NCBI GenBank assembly: GCA_014382585.1
Contig: JACNJL010000050.1
Span: forward strand, 1-64,000
Length of the DNA stretch: 64,000 nt
Direction: 5' to 3'
DNA from: Limisphaerales bacterium
GTDB taxonomy: Bacteria; Verrucomicrobiota; Verrucomicrobiia; Limisphaerales; UBA1100
In this document: positions 27,010 to 36,288 of the stretch, piece after piece
Numbering within the stretch: position 1 is the stretch's first letter
How the letters are laid out: each line of letters begins with the position of its first letter
Notes under the pieces: model-generated
Database searches by the model: none
The model's input: only the letters and a program-made list of their open reading frames with translations
Told to the model about the DNA's origin: nothing
Made by a program: the position numbers and the translations under genes

Positions 27010-28407
27010 TTATTTCTTGGTTTCTTTGTTTCGTAAATTTGAAAAGACACCGCCGGAAGGCTTGGCGGGCAATGACTTTTGCCAGTCTGCCAGCATTTGT
27101 TTGAGGTGCATGGCGTGCTGGGGATGCTTGTCCTTCAGGTTAATTTTTTCGAGTGGGTCAGCGACCAAGTCGTAGAGTTCAATGTGCTTGAGATCCCGAT
27201 TGGCCACGAGCTTCCATTGTTTGCTCACTATCGCATAGGAAACCCAGTGGTCGGGCTTCGTTTTTTGAGCGGGCCATGGGGCCACCGTTTTCCAGTAAAG
27301 CGGCTTGTCACGAAGCGCATTGCCTTTGCCTTTCAGGGTGGCCACCTGGCTGATTCCATCCGGCCGGTAGGCGGACGGCAGCTTAGCTCCGGCAATTTCA
27401 CAAAATGTCGGCAGCAAATCCACCGCGGAAAAAATCGAGGTCTTATCCACCTTGCCGGCGGTAATTTTTCCGGGCCAACGTGCAATAAAGGGGACCCCCA
27501 CTCCGCCTTCGAATAGGGCGGCCTTGTATCCTTTGCGCCCTCCGGTGATGCCCCGGGCTGCGGCAATGTTGAAGCCCTCTCCGGTGGCGGTATCAAACAT
27601 CGTCTTTAAGGCGGCCCCCGGTTGCGCCCGGGCCGGACCGTTGTCTGAACTAAAAATGACCAATGTGTTTTCGGTCAGTTTCAAGCGGTCCAAGGCATTC
27701 AACACTTCACCCACCCGGTCATCGGCGTGGGAGAGAACGGAGGCATAAATATTATCGCGCTCCTTCAGCTCGGGAAAGCGTTTTCGATATTCGGGCACGG
27801 TGTGGAATGGCGTATGCGGCTCGTGTAACCAAAGGTTGATGAAAAAGGGCTGGCCTGCTTTCCGGCTTTTCTCGATGAAGGCAATGGCATTTTTGGCATC
27901 CTCGTGAACGGGCATTTGTTTGCCCGAACAGTTGAAGGCTCCGTAAACATCAAAGCCATACTGACTGGGTGGCGGCGAATCCGGGATCATGTCATTGGCA
28001 AGATGCCATTTGCCAAAGTGCGCGGTGGCATAGCCGGCCCGTTTCAGGAAACGGGATAACAGCGGGGCCTTGGGGTCCAGCCAATCGGGCATGTTGCGCT
28101 TGGCATTGCTGGGCACCCAGGCAAAGTGCCCATTAATATTATAGCGCGCCGGAAAATGCCCGGTCATTACCGCTGTTCGGCTGGGGGAACACACGCCACT
28201 GGCGGTGGTGAAGCGATGAAAGTCAGTCCCCTCCTTCGCCAGCCGATCGATATTGGGTGTCTGGACATACGGATGCCCATGGCAACTGAGATCGCCCCAA
28301 CCCCAGTCATCGGCAAAGATGAAAAGAATATTGGGGGGGGCCTGTGCCGAGGCCTGAAAACCCAACCCGAATCCGAGCGTTACCAGAGTTAATAATATCC
28401 TGTTCAT
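27010..28407 (-). CDS. Sulfatase (CSPSR type)
   Basis: Secreted sulfatase of 465 residues (signal ending ASAQA). It has a canonical metal motif FADDWGWGD and the signature CSPSRTAVMTG, with formylglycine at C73. HFGKWHLAN, FSSDNGP and the C-terminal SKQWKLVANRD block are all present. Its gene lies 13 nt after the hypothetical gene at 28421 and is followed by the O-acetylesterase. Resemblance is to arylsulfatase A-like enzymes; the substrate is unknown. Confidence 0.93.
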   Translation of the reverse strand: MNRILLTLVTLGFGLGFQASAQAPPNILFIFADDWGWGDLSCHGHPYVQTPNIDRLAKEGTDFHRFTTASGVCSPSRTAVMTGHFPARYNINGHFAWVPSNAKRNMPDWLDPKAPLLSRFLKRAGYATAHFGKWHLANDMIPDSPPPSQYGFDVYGAFNCSGKQMPVHEDAKNAIAFIEKSRKAGQPFFINLWLHEPHTPFHTVPEYRKRFPELKERDNIYASVLSHADDRVGEVLNALDRLKLTENTLVIFSSDNGPARAQPGAALKTMFDTATGEGFNIAAARGITGGRKGYKAALFEGGVGVPFIARWPGKITAGKVDKTSIFSAVDLLPTFCEIAGAKLPSAYRPDGISQVATLKGKGNALRDKPLYWKTVAPWPAQKTKPDHWVSYAIVSKQWKLVANRDLKHIELYDLVADPLEKINLKDKHPQHAMHLKQMLADWQKSLPAKPSGGVFSNLRNKETKK

Positions 28408-28420
28408 TCACCTGAAGTCA

Positions 28421-29074
28421 TTAGGGGATCGCTTGTAGCATTTGGTTGATGGTCAACACATTACCATCCTGCTTGATCTGCAGATCAAAAAAGCCGCCGC
28501 CTCTGGCCTTGTGCAGAAATCCAGCAGAAATTATTTCACCCCGTTTTGAAAACCGGCTGGGCTTGGTCCAGTCAACCTCTTTGAGGGTCTTTTCGTTCAC
28601 TTGTGGCCCGATGTCATAATCTTCTGACATAAGTTGGCTCAAGATTTTTTCACATTCCTCAGCGTTCATGCCCATCATTGATCCCGTCCGATATTCTTTT
28701 TTGCCCACCTTGAGAGTGATTTGTTTTCGCGTGTAGGGTTTGCCCGCCCAGAAATTGCCCATCTGAATTTGACCCTTGAGCGGCTTTGCACCGGACTGCA
28801 ACCATTCACCATGGCTTACACTCAAAACCTGATAAGAAACCTCGCGGCCCTTAATCTGCTCAACTCCCTGCACGCGCAGTCCCCGGAAGGGGCTCGGGAA
28901 CATATTATGCGATGATATTTTGGCGATCTTTTTAATCCCGGATTTTTTCGCGAGCTGAATCACTGTTTGCTCCTGATCCTTCGTGAGAATCGCGCGTGGC
29001 ACGTAGTCTCTCTCGAATCCATATGAGGCAACGGCGAGGGTTAAGGTGACAAAGCTAAATACTATTTTCTCCAT
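28421..29074 (-). CDS. Hypothetical secreted protein
   Basis: Protein of 217 residues with a probable signal peptide (IVFSFVTLTLAVASYG). I do not recognise a family. Visible are an early helix (LTKDQEQTVIQLAKKSGIKK) and beta-rich segments with many basic residues (GREVSYQVLSVSHGEW; ITLKVGKKEYRTGSM). It is the first gene of the 29074-20304 operon. Codon use and length look like a real gene. Confidence 0.65.
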   Translation of the reverse strand: MEKIVFSFVTLTLAVASYGFERDYVPRAILTKDQEQTVIQLAKKSGIKKIAKISSHNMFPSPFRGLRVQGVEQIKGREVSYQVLSVSHGEWLQSGAKPLKGQIQMGNFWAGKPYTRKQITLKVGKKEYRTGSMMGMNAEECEKILSQLMSEDYDIGPQVNEKTLKEVDWTKPSRFSKRGEIISAGFLHKARGGGFFDLQIKQDGNVLTINQMLQAIP

Positions 29075-29394
29075 TTTGTTTTATTTGCTTCTTTCTTATC
29101 TCAATACCAGTTGGCAAGAGCAGTTCATCATCGCCATCAATTCGTGTTCGGCAAGAAAGTAACCGAGTTTGTCAGCCGGTTCACCTCCAAAATGAACATT
29201 TTTCCCCTTGTGCTCGCCCCACAATTCTTCGGCGGATGATGCAGATTAAACTTCCCCGAACGCGTCTTGCGCAGGCCGTTGTTGTCCTTGCCGGATATAG
29301 AGTCGCCGATAAAAATTATGCGTTAGCCTACGTCAAGCTCTGCAAAAAACCGCTTGTAATTGAACGGTTTTGTCACTTATCGAATTCAGTCGCC
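29075..29394. other. Intergenic region with a possible coding remnant on the minus strand
   Basis: This 320-nt gap separates a minus-strand operon from the plus-strand SRPBCC gene. On the minus strand, 29096-29245 is open between two stops and reads AEELWGEHKGKNVHFGGEP...GYFLAEHELMAMM, which looks protein-like but has no usable start and no family I recognise. It may be the tail of a decayed gene. No terminator or RNA is evident. The two operon promoters presumably lie here. Confidence 0.35.
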
Positions 29395-29868
29395 ATGCCG
29401 ATCATTCAACTGGAATCGAACATCGCCGCGCCCATTGAACGGGTGTTCGATTTGGCGCGAAGTATTGAGGCGCACACAAATACCACTGAGGGCACCGGCG
29501 AGCGCGCGGTAGATGGCCGAACTTCCGGATTAATCGAGGCCGGCGAAACGGTGACGTGGGAAGCGAGGCACCTCGGCGTTCGCCAGCGGTTGACCTCGAA
29601 AATAACAGCCATGGAGCGGCCGAATTTTTTTGTGGATGAAATGCAACAAGGCGCGTTCGCCTCGATGCGGCATCGGCACGAATTCACCGCCGATGGCGAC
29701 GGCACGCTGATGCGCGACACTTTCGAATTTACCGCACCCTTGGGGCCGCTCGGTTGGCTGGCGGAGAAATTATTTCTGACGGATTACATGAAAAAATTTC
29801 TACTCCAACGCAACGGCGCACTCAAAGCCTTGGCCGAATCCGACGGCTGGCGAACATTCCTCAAATAA
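29395..29868 (+). CDS. SRPBCC-family lipid/small-molecule-binding protein
   Basis: Cytoplasmic protein of 157 residues. I start it at 29395 (MPIIQLESNIAAP); an open extension upstream to 29236 has no family similarity. The pattern I.LES.IAAPIERVFDLARSIE at the start, a central FVDEMQQGAF.SMRH.H.F and the C-terminal helix MKKFLLQRNGALKALAE are those of the START-like polyketide cyclase/SRPBCC fold. The ligand is unknown. It appears to be a housekeeping-type gene between polysaccharide operons. Confidence 0.82.
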   Translation: MPIIQLESNIAAPIERVFDLARSIEAHTNTTEGTGERAVDGRTSGLIEAGETVTWEARHLGVRQRLTSKITAMERPNFFVDEMQQGAFASMRHRHEFTADGDGTLMRDTFEFTAPLGPLGWLAEKLFLTDYMKKFLLQRNGALKALAESDGWRTFLK

Positions 29869-29947
29869 AACGTTGGAAATAGTTTCCCTCTCTGATGCAG
29901 ATGCACCGATCATCGCGTGACTGAATAGGCGGTCGTTGCGCGTCGGT

Positions 29948-32560
29948 TTATTTTTTTGCTTTGTCGTTTATTGTCGTTTCACCGCGCTCCACCTTACGGT
30001 ACAGGAAGGCATCGGAAGTCAGCAGCGAGGTGATGAGGGCGTTCATACTGCCTTTTTCGCGGTAGGCGTGATAGGCGTCCTGCAACACAGAACCGTCATT
30101 GATCGTCTCGTTGCGGCCGATCCAGAAACGGAAGGCGTGGCGGACGAAGACCTGTTCGACGTGGTCGCTCTTCGAAAGTTTGTCGATCATCTCGAGGGCA
30201 TTCTTGACGGGGCCGTCGAGTTCGGGATCACCGCTGTTGATGATCTCGCCGGAGGTGTCCACGGGCTTGTCCAGTTCGGTGGTCCGGAACAGACCGGCGT
30301 GATTGTACATCTCAAACGGAAGCCCGAGCGGATCCATCTTCTCGTGGCAGGTCCAGCAATAGGTCTCACGGGTCACGCGCATACGATGGCGCAGCGTGGT
30401 GTTGGGCTCGTCGGGCAACATGGCGTCGACGGTGATGGGCACGTCGGGGATGCCGCCGCCGAGGAGGCGTTCACGAATCCAGCGGCCACGCAAAATGGCG
30501 TGGTTGTCCATGGCATCGGAATGCGACACGAGCCAGGAAGGATGCGTGAGTAACCCGAGGCGCTGGCCTTCCGGAGCAGTGGCCAGCGTGCGGTCGGGTT
30601 TCATCGAGCCGGCCCCAAAAGAGCGACGGCCGACGCGGGCGTAAATCTTGGATCCATTCAGATTGGCCGTCGCCACGTTGACATTGCCCCCGCCGCGGCG
30701 GCGTTTCTGGGCGGTGGCGATGCGTCTCTTGGCCGTGGCCAGCGATTTCTTTTGGCGATCCAACGATTTTGAAATCTGGTTATTCTTTGGGTCGGCCTTT
30801 AATTCTTCTTCCAGTTTGGCTATGGCCGTTTCCATTCCCTCCAACTCGGCCGCTTCCTTTTCGGCCTGCGCTTCGTCGGCTAGGCGCTTGGCTTCCTGTG
30901 CGGCCTTGCGTTCCTCGGGATTATTCTTACGACCGAAGTACGTGCTATCGCTGCGGGTGGCCACGATTAGCTGGGTGGTGAGGAGTTCCTTGAGGACGTC
31001 CTGATCCTTTTCCAGAATCAGCTCAATCAGGCGATCGGTGCTCGCGGTGGCATCGAACATCGCGCGGTAATGGCTGGTGCCACGGGTGCTGACACCGGTT
31101 TGGCCGAGGGCGGCGTTGTCTTTGCAAATGTAGCCGCCCAGGTCGTAGTCGAAAAAGTCGCGGAAGAAACGCAGCACGCGCGGCTTGCGAATGCTCTGGT
31201 CGGCGAGCATGCGGGTAACTTCGCGTTCCACATCCTCGCGCGTGCGCAGGCGACCCTCGACGATGGCCTTGCGGAGTTGGGCGTCGGGCTGGATGTAGCT
31301 GAGGGCGTGGTTGACGGCGAGACCAAGTTCCCAGTCCTGCAACATCGCGCGGCCGTGCGCATCCACCTTGTTTTTTTCCACCAGCTCGGACCGGAAAAGC
31401 GCGTCGCGATCGAGGAAGATGGCGGAGAGCCCCATGAACACGCCGTCCTCTTTGCCGACCTTGTCGATGGAATCCTTAACGATCTGCAGATAGTCATTCG
31501 TTTCCTCGGCGGTGGGCGGACGGAAGGTCAGGGCTTCGAAGAGGAACTCCACCGCCTTGCGCAGGCGCTCGTCGGTGACGCCGTCTTCCTTCATCAGATC
31601 ATGAATGGGCGTCATCGGGCGGGCGATTTTGGTGCTGTAAACAATCGCCGTGGGCAGACCGCGCAGGTCGCCCTTGGGCTTCACCTTGTCGTAGGTCTTG
31701 GGGTCGTCGGTGATCTGCTCGGGCAACCCGACCAAGCTCATCGGGCCATAGGCCATGTATTTCAAAATGTCCTCGGCTTTGCCCATGATCTGCGTGGCTT
31801 CGGAGCTGTTGACGGTGTAGAAGTCCGGATAATTTTCGAGGCCATGCTTGCGAGCGGAGGACAGCACCACCGGCACGCTCTTCACGGCCGTGGCGTAGGC
31901 GACGGTGCCGCCTTCCCAGCGCAGGATGCGGTCGGTACCGAAGTAGAGTTTCAACTCGCCGCCGTGATTGGTGGGCACCACATCGCCGCGCGTGCGTTGG
32001 CCGGGACGGGCTGAGTCATAGGCTGGTTCCCGGTTGATCAATTCATTGAGGCGCGTGATGTGTTCCTGCGGCGTGACCCGCCAAATGCGCGCGGGCGTGT
32101 AGGTCGGCGCCAGCCGGATATTCTTGGGCAACGGCCCAAAGAGCAAATCGTGCGCGATGAAGTTTCCCTTGTTCGGGTCCAAGTGCGCTTGGAACCCACC
32201 TTTGCCGGCCATCTCGCGTTTCAGTTCGCTGACAATCCAGTCGGAAAAACGCAGGCGCTCGACGATTTCCGGTTGCGACTTTTTCTTGGGCGGCATCTCC
32301 TGCAGCGAGACCTGCGCCCAAATGGATTTCCACGTGGCCGCATTGGTCTCATCCACCGGCCCGAGATCCTCGAGCGAGAGATTGCCCTTCTTGGTTTCGT
32401 TGTCGTGACAGTCCAGACAATGGCTGTCCAGAAACTCCGCCGCGAAGTTTTTGAAATTACCCCGAGCAGGTTCGCCGGGCGTGTAGATGTCCGCAGCCTG
32501 AGCAGCCGTGCCGAGCACGGCATAGACCGCCACCCCGAGGGTGAAGGTCAGCTTGTTCAT
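29948..32560 (-). CDS. DUF1592-family diheme protein with coiled-coil insert
   Basis: Protein of 870 residues with a signal peptide (cleavage after AQA). Planctomycete cytochrome C is at the start (CLDCH at 48-52). A second heme motif, CWTCH near residue 735, is followed by [19 protein letters not shown], a variant of DUF1588. The middle is divergent from the other four paralogues: DUF1587 is weak, and a charged Glu/Lys/Ala-rich coiled coil lies at about 545-625 ([20 protein letters not shown]...), ending in [13 protein letters not shown]1585-like [19 protein letters not shown] closes it. It overlaps its upstream DUF1552 partner by 4 nt. Confidence 0.85.
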   Translation of the reverse strand: MNKLTFTLGVAVYAVLGTAAQAADIYTPGEPARGNFKNFAAEFLDSHCLDCHDNETKKGNLSLEDLGPVDETNAATWKSIWAQVSLQEMPPKKKSQPEIVERLRFSDWIVSELKREMAGKGGFQAHLDPNKGNFIAHDLLFGPLPKNIRLAPTYTPARIWRVTPQEHITRLNELINREPAYDSARPGQRTRGDVVPTNHGGELKLYFGTDRILRWEGGTVAYATAVKSVPVVLSSARKHGLENYPDFYTVNSSEATQIMGKAEDILKYMAYGPMSLVGLPEQITDDPKTYDKVKPKGDLRGLPTAIVYSTKIARPMTPIHDLMKEDGVTDERLRKAVEFLFEALTFRPPTAEETNDYLQIVKDSIDKVGKEDGVFMGLSAIFLDRDALFRSELVEKNKVDAHGRAMLQDWELGLAVNHALSYIQPDAQLRKAIVEGRLRTREDVEREVTRMLADQSIRKPRVLRFFRDFFDYDLGGYICKDNAALGQTGVSTRGTSHYRAMFDATASTDRLIELILEKDQDVLKELLTTQLIVATRSDSTYFGRKNNPEERKAAQEAKRLADEAQAEKEAAELEGMETAIAKLEEELKADPKNNQISKSLDRQKKSLATAKRRIATAQKRRRGGGNVNVATANLNGSKIYARVGRRSFGAGSMKPDRTLATAPEGQRLGLLTHPSWLVSHSDAMDNHAILRGRWIRERLLGGGIPDVPITVDAMLPDEPNTTLRHRMRVTRETYCWTCHEKMDPLGLPFEMYNHAGLFRTTELDKPVDTSGEIINSGDPELDGPVKNALEMIDKLSKSDHVEQVFVRHAFRFWIGRNETINDGSVLQDAYHAYREKGSMNALITSLLTSDAFLYRKVERGETTINDKAKK

Positions 32561-33888
32561 GCCATCACTTCTTTGAGCGGTCCGCTGCCGGAATCAAACT
32601 TGGCCGCCATCTTCTCGGACATGTTGTAGCGATCCACCTCCACGCCAGAAGCGCGCAGGATGGAGGTGTACAACGCGTTGAGCGGGCGCTTGCCGTCCAG
32701 CTGCGTGAAGCAACCAGTCTTGAAAGCGCCATCGTAATTGCCGAGCAACATCACCGGCCAGTTCTTGCCGGAGGTGTGTTGATAATCCGCGTTGTTGCTG
32801 GTGTACACAATGAGCGTGTTGTCCATCATCGTGCCGCTGCCCTCGGGCACGCTTTCCAGCTCCTGCATGAGCTTCACCAACATGCGGCTGTTATACTGGC
32901 GGATCTTGATCCAGATCGGATTGTTCGGCTGCTTCATGTGGCCCAGGTTGTGGCCCTGCTGTTCCACGCCGAGGCCTTTCCAAGCGCCAAAGATTTCACC
33001 GCGACCGGAGCCGATGGTGAGCACACTGGTGATGCCCGACTTGAGCGCCGAGATGCCGAGATCCAACAGGCGATCGTGCCAGTCGGTTTCAAATTCCGGG
33101 TTCGCGTAGGCGTCGTCCACCGGCGGCGCAAACCGACGCAGATGACTGGACACCGTGCCGAGCCGCTCGCGCAGACCGTTGATGTCGTTGAAACCCTGCA
33201 CGTACTGGCCGTAGCGCTGCTTGTCCGCGCCGGGCAACTTGCCGCCCTTGGCCGCCGCCAGTTGCTCGATGCGATCGAACATGCTCGAGCGCGCCTCGTG
33301 CTGCTTGCGAATCGCGCCCGTCGAAATGCCGCCGTACAGCATCTGGTACAGGTGATTCGGATTCGAGTGCATGAAGATCGGCTGACCCGCGCCGCTGGCC
33401 GAAAGATTCGCTACCGTCGGCTTGGCCTTCATGTTCTCGATCGAGTCCATGCCGATGCACAGATGCGGCAGAAGCGTTTCGGGCAACGCGTTGCTCAACG
33501 TGTAATCAATCGTCGGCCCGCTCGGCGGCACGCCGTCGCTGCCGCGGTATCCGCCCAACGCCCCAAAGAACGCACTGTGCGACGGGCTGGTGTGGGTGCC
33601 ATGCAACCCGTTGATGATTTGCAGTCGCTCCTTATACGGTTCCAGCGCCTGAATCGGCTCGGGCAATTTCACCTTGGCCAATGAACCGCTGCTCTTCATC
33701 CCCGCCGGAATCGCCGTTGCCGGATCGAATCCCTGATTTTGCATGAAGAAAATGACGCGCTTGGGCGAGCCCTTCTTGGCCGACGCCTTGGCGGCATTCG
33801 TCAACCCCGGCAAAATCGCCGGCCCGAACACCGCCGCCGCGGCCATTCCTTTCAAAATATCTCTGCGAGTAAGCATGTTTCCGTTCAT
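32557..33888 (-). CDS. DUF1552 protein, Tat-exported
   Basis: Protein of 443 residues with a twin-arginine signal ([20 protein letters not shown]). It belongs to the DUF1552/DUF1501-like group: [13 protein letters not shown] after the signal, [22 protein letters not shown], and the position of the HxxSHH motif reading [20 protein letters not shown] and MLLGNYDG form the C-terminal core. Its start is preceded by an AT-poor intergenic region holding a palindromic repeat. It is the first gene of a two-gene operon with the DUF1592 gene. Confidence 0.85.
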   Translation of the reverse strand: MNGNMLTRRDILKGMAAAAVFGPAILPGLTNAAKASAKKGSPKRVIFFMQNQGFDPATAIPAGMKSSGSLAKVKLPEPIQALEPYKERLQIINGLHGTHTSPSHSAFFGALGGYRGSDGVPPSGPTIDYTLSNALPETLLPHLCIGMDSIENMKAKPTVANLSASGAGQPIFMHSNPNHLYQMLYGGISTGAIRKQHEARSSMFDRIEQLAAAKGGKLPGADKQRYGQYVQGFNDINGLRERLGTVSSHLRRFAPPVDDAYANPEFETDWHDRLLDLGISALKSGITSVLTIGSGRGEIFGAWKGLGVEQQGHNLGHMKQPNNPIWIKIRQYNSRMLVKLMQELESVPEGSGTMMDNTLIVYTSNNADYQHTSGKNWPVMLLGNYDGAFKTGCFTQLDGKRPLNALYTSILRASGVEVDRYNMSEKMAAKFDSGSGPLKEVMA

Positions 33889-33969
33889 CTCTGCCGAAAG
33901 TGTAAAGTTCGACCGCCCCCACGTCGAATAAATTCAGCACTGAAATTCGCAAGCGGAGCGCTGAATTCG

Positions 33970-34042
33970 CACGCGGAGACGCGGAGAAATGTAAAACCAG
34001 TCCACTTTGCTTTTTTCCTCCGCGCCTCCGCGGCTCCGCGTG
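33970..34042. repeat. GC-rich inverted repeat (CACGCGGAG family), left of sulfatase
   Basis: The left arm at 33970-33986 (CACGCGGAGACGCGGAG) pairs 16/17 with the right arm ending at 34042, with a ~31-nt AT-richer loop. The right arm stops three bases before the sulfatase stop codon. It belongs to the same sequence family as the element at 35560-35682 on the other side of that gene (CTCACGCAGAGCCGCGAGG). It may fold as a terminator-like hairpin or be a REP/REPIN-like mobile repeat. Confidence 0.75.
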
Positions 34043-34045
34043 AGA

Positions 34046-35551
34046 TTATTTCTTCATCCAAATCAACTCTTTCCACGGCGGCGTGTCGTTTTTCTGGACG
34101 GGGCCCGGAGAGCTGCGGCCGTTGCGGACGATCGAGGTTAGCTTGGCGACCAAGCGCGCGGCCACGTCGGGGTGCTGGGTAATCACGTTGGTGGCTTCGC
34201 CGGGGTCTTTGGCCAGATCGTACAGTTCACGTTTTCCCTTGCGGGCATCTTCCATCACCAGTTTCCAATTCCGCTCACGCAACGCAAACCGGCCCTGGAT
34301 GCCGTGATGCACCATGGCCACGCGGTGGGCTACACTGTTTTCGCGCGAGCCCTTGAGCACAGTATAAAAACTCAGACTATCCTCGCCGGCATTGGCCGGC
34401 AGCCGTTGGCCGGTCATGTCCGCAAAGGTCGCCAGCAGATCGGTCTGGCACACGGGCCGATCCCATTGGGAGCCCGCCTTCACCTGCGCGGGCCAGCGGA
34501 TGATAAACGGCACGCGATGGCCGCCTTCGTACACCGAACGTTTGCCTTCGCGATAGATGCCGTTGCTGTGATGGCCGAAGCGTTTAATGCGTTCGCGCCA
34601 GGTGGTTTCCGGGCCGTTGTCGCTGGTGAAAATCACCATAGTGTTGTCGGCGAGTTTCTCGTCATCGAGCCATTTTAAAATGCGGCCCAAGTGATGATCG
34701 GTCTCGATCATGAATTCCCCGTAGGCCCCGGCCTTGCCCTGCCCGCGAAATTGTTCGGGCGGAATCACCGGCTTATGCGGCGAGGTGTACGGTAGGTAGA
34801 GAAAGAACGGCTTGCCCGCCCGCGCCGCCGCCGCCCGGCCATCAAGCCACTTGAGCGATTGCGTGGTGAACCGATCGAGACATTCGACATCCACGAAATC
34901 CGGCGCCACCTCGAGATCTTGCGGCGTGCGATTCTTCGGCGGCACCTTGGCGTACGGCGGCTTGATGCGGTAATCGCTGATGGCAATCGCATTCGGTTTC
35001 TTGGCCGTGTACTGCGTCGGCGGCACCTTGGCAAAGCGCCCTTCAAACCACGCCAGCACGCCGTAGTTCATTGAGGCCGGAATGCCCCAGAAATAATCGA
35101 AGCCCTTATCCAACGGCATGTCCTTCACCGGCTGCGTCCAATCGCGCTTGCCCCATGCACCGGGGAAGTCCATCCCCAAATGCCATTTCCCCACCATCGC
35201 CGTCGCATAGCCCTGCCCGCGCAGCAGCGAAGCCAGCGTCACGCGGCCGTCGGCAATCAGGCACGCACCTTCCGCGCCCATCACCCCGCGCTTCAAGGTC
35301 GTGCGCCACGCGTAACGTCCCGTGAGCAGCCCGTAACGCGACGGGGTGCAGACCGTGTCCGAGCAATGACCGTCGGTAAACGTCATCCCCTCGCGCGCCA
35401 GTCGATCCAGATGCGGCGTCTTGAATTTCGATTTCGGATTCAAACACGACGCATCGCCGTAGCCCATATCATCCACATACACGAGAATGACATTCGGCTT
35501 CTCCGCCCACACCGCCAACGCGGTCCACAAAAGGGTGACTAGGATTTTCAT
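34046..35551 (-). CDS. Sulfatase (CTPSR type), bracketed by palindromic repeats
   Basis: Secreted sulfatase of 501 residues (short signal peptide, MKILVTLLWTALAVWA). Metal site VDDMGYGDAS; signature CTPSRYGLLTG with formylglycine at C68; also GKWHLGMDFPG, FTSDNGPE and the C-terminal ERNWKLVMED. It is the only gene between palindromic elements at 33970-34042 and 35560-35682, which come within a few bases of both its ends, so it is probably a single-gene transcription unit. Confidence 0.93.
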   Translation of the reverse strand: MKILVTLLWTALAVWAEKPNVILVYVDDMGYGDASCLNPKSKFKTPHLDRLAREGMTFTDGHCSDTVCTPSRYGLLTGRYAWRTTLKRGVMGAEGACLIADGRVTLASLLRGQGYATAMVGKWHLGMDFPGAWGKRDWTQPVKDMPLDKGFDYFWGIPASMNYGVLAWFEGRFAKVPPTQYTAKKPNAIAISDYRIKPPYAKVPPKNRTPQDLEVAPDFVDVECLDRFTTQSLKWLDGRAAAARAGKPFFLYLPYTSPHKPVIPPEQFRGQGKAGAYGEFMIETDHHLGRILKWLDDEKLADNTMVIFTSDNGPETTWRERIKRFGHHSNGIYREGKRSVYEGGHRVPFIIRWPAQVKAGSQWDRPVCQTDLLATFADMTGQRLPANAGEDSLSFYTVLKGSRENSVAHRVAMVHHGIQGRFALRERNWKLVMEDARKGKRELYDLAKDPGEATNVITQHPDVAARLVAKLTSIVRNGRSSPGPVQKNDTPPWKELIWMKK

Positions 35552-35559
35552 TTTAAATA

Positions 35560-35682
35560 CTCACGCAGAGCCGCGAGGGCGCTGAGGATTTTTTAGAAAG
35601 GGACGAGGTGGAACTCGTCCCTCCCGGGAGGGGCAAGTTCCACCTTGCCCCACTTGTTTTTATTTCCGCGTCTCTGCGTGAG
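35560..35682. repeat. Composite palindromic repeat, right of sulfatase
   Basis: The outer arms are 35560-35578 (CTCACGCAGAGCCGCGAGG) and 35666-35682 (CCGCGTCTCTGCGTGAG), nearly perfect reverse complements. Inside lie two tight hairpins, 35600-35621 (GGGACGAG/CTCGTCCC) and 35630-35651 (GGGGCAAG/CTTGCCCC), separated by the palindrome CCTCCCGGGAGG. The loops GTGGAA and TTCCAC are complementary as well, so the inner pair forms a larger dyad. The element begins 8 nt upstream of the sulfatase ATG. Confidence 0.8.
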
Positions 35683-35685
35683 AAT

Positions 35686-36288
35686 TCATGCATCTACCAA
35701 TTTCATTGCTTCCATGGTGAGCCGCGTGGTCGCGGGCCAATCCCCCGCTTTCACCATCCAACTCCCACCGCAGGCCAGCACGCTGGGCAGCGCGAGATAA
35801 TCAGCCAAATTACCCGCGTGAATACCGCCGGTCGGGATGAAGCGCATCTGCCCGTACGGACCGCTGAACGCCTTCAGCGTGTTCACGCCGCCCAAGGTTT
35901 CGGCCGGGAAAAATTTCACCGTCTGCACACCGTGTTCCAGCGCCAGTTCCAAATCCGTTGGCGTGGCAATGCCGGGAAACACTGGCACCTGATTTTCCTG
36001 ACACCACGTCACCGTGCGCGGATTGAATCCCGGCGTCACCACAAACCGCGCTCCCGCATCCACCGCGGCCGCCGCTTGTTCGGCGCTGTGCACCGTGCCC
36101 GCGCCGAGCAGAAACTCCTCGCGCCCGGCCAACGCCCGCAGACTGTCCAGTGCCGCCTCGGTGCGCAACGTGATCTCTGCGCAGGGCAAGCCGCCGGCGC
36201 ATAGGGCATCGGCCAACGGCTCTGCATCGGCCGCGCGTTCCAGCGCCACCACCGGGATCAGCTTCAGCGATTCCAGACGATCGATCAT
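35686..36288 (-). CDS. eda: KDPG/KHG aldolase
   Basis: Cytoplasmic enzyme of 200 residues, the usual length of the 2-keto-3-deoxy-6-phosphogluconate / 4-hydroxy-2-oxoglutarate aldolase family. The reaction splits a 2-keto-3-deoxy sugar acid (phosphate) into pyruvate and an aldehyde. Key residues visible are E38 (AEITLR), the GAGTV loop, TPGFNP, the Schiff-base lysine K125 in KFFPAE and the phosphate-binding PTGGI. Its start overlaps the lactonase stop by 4 nt. This places it in a sugar-acid degradation module with sulfatases. Confidence 0.93.
   Translation of the reverse strand: MIDRLESLKLIPVVALERAADAEPLADALCAGGLPCAEITLRTEAALDSLRALAGREEFLLGAGTVHSAEQAAAAVDAGARFVVTPGFNPRTVTWCQENQVPVFPGIATPTDLELALEHGVQTVKFFPAETLGGVNTLKAFSGPYGQMRFIPTGGIHAGNLADYLALPSVLACGGSWMVKAGDWPATTRLTMEAMKLVDA

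Noticed and set aside
31070-32014. Plus-strand open frame (314 codons)
   Set aside because: Antisense to a DUF1592 gene, with low-complexity Val/Gly/Leu composition and no recognisable domain.
32776-33684. Plus-strand open frame (302 codons)
   Set aside because: Antisense to a DUF1552 gene; Arg/Ala/Val-rich shadow without motifs.
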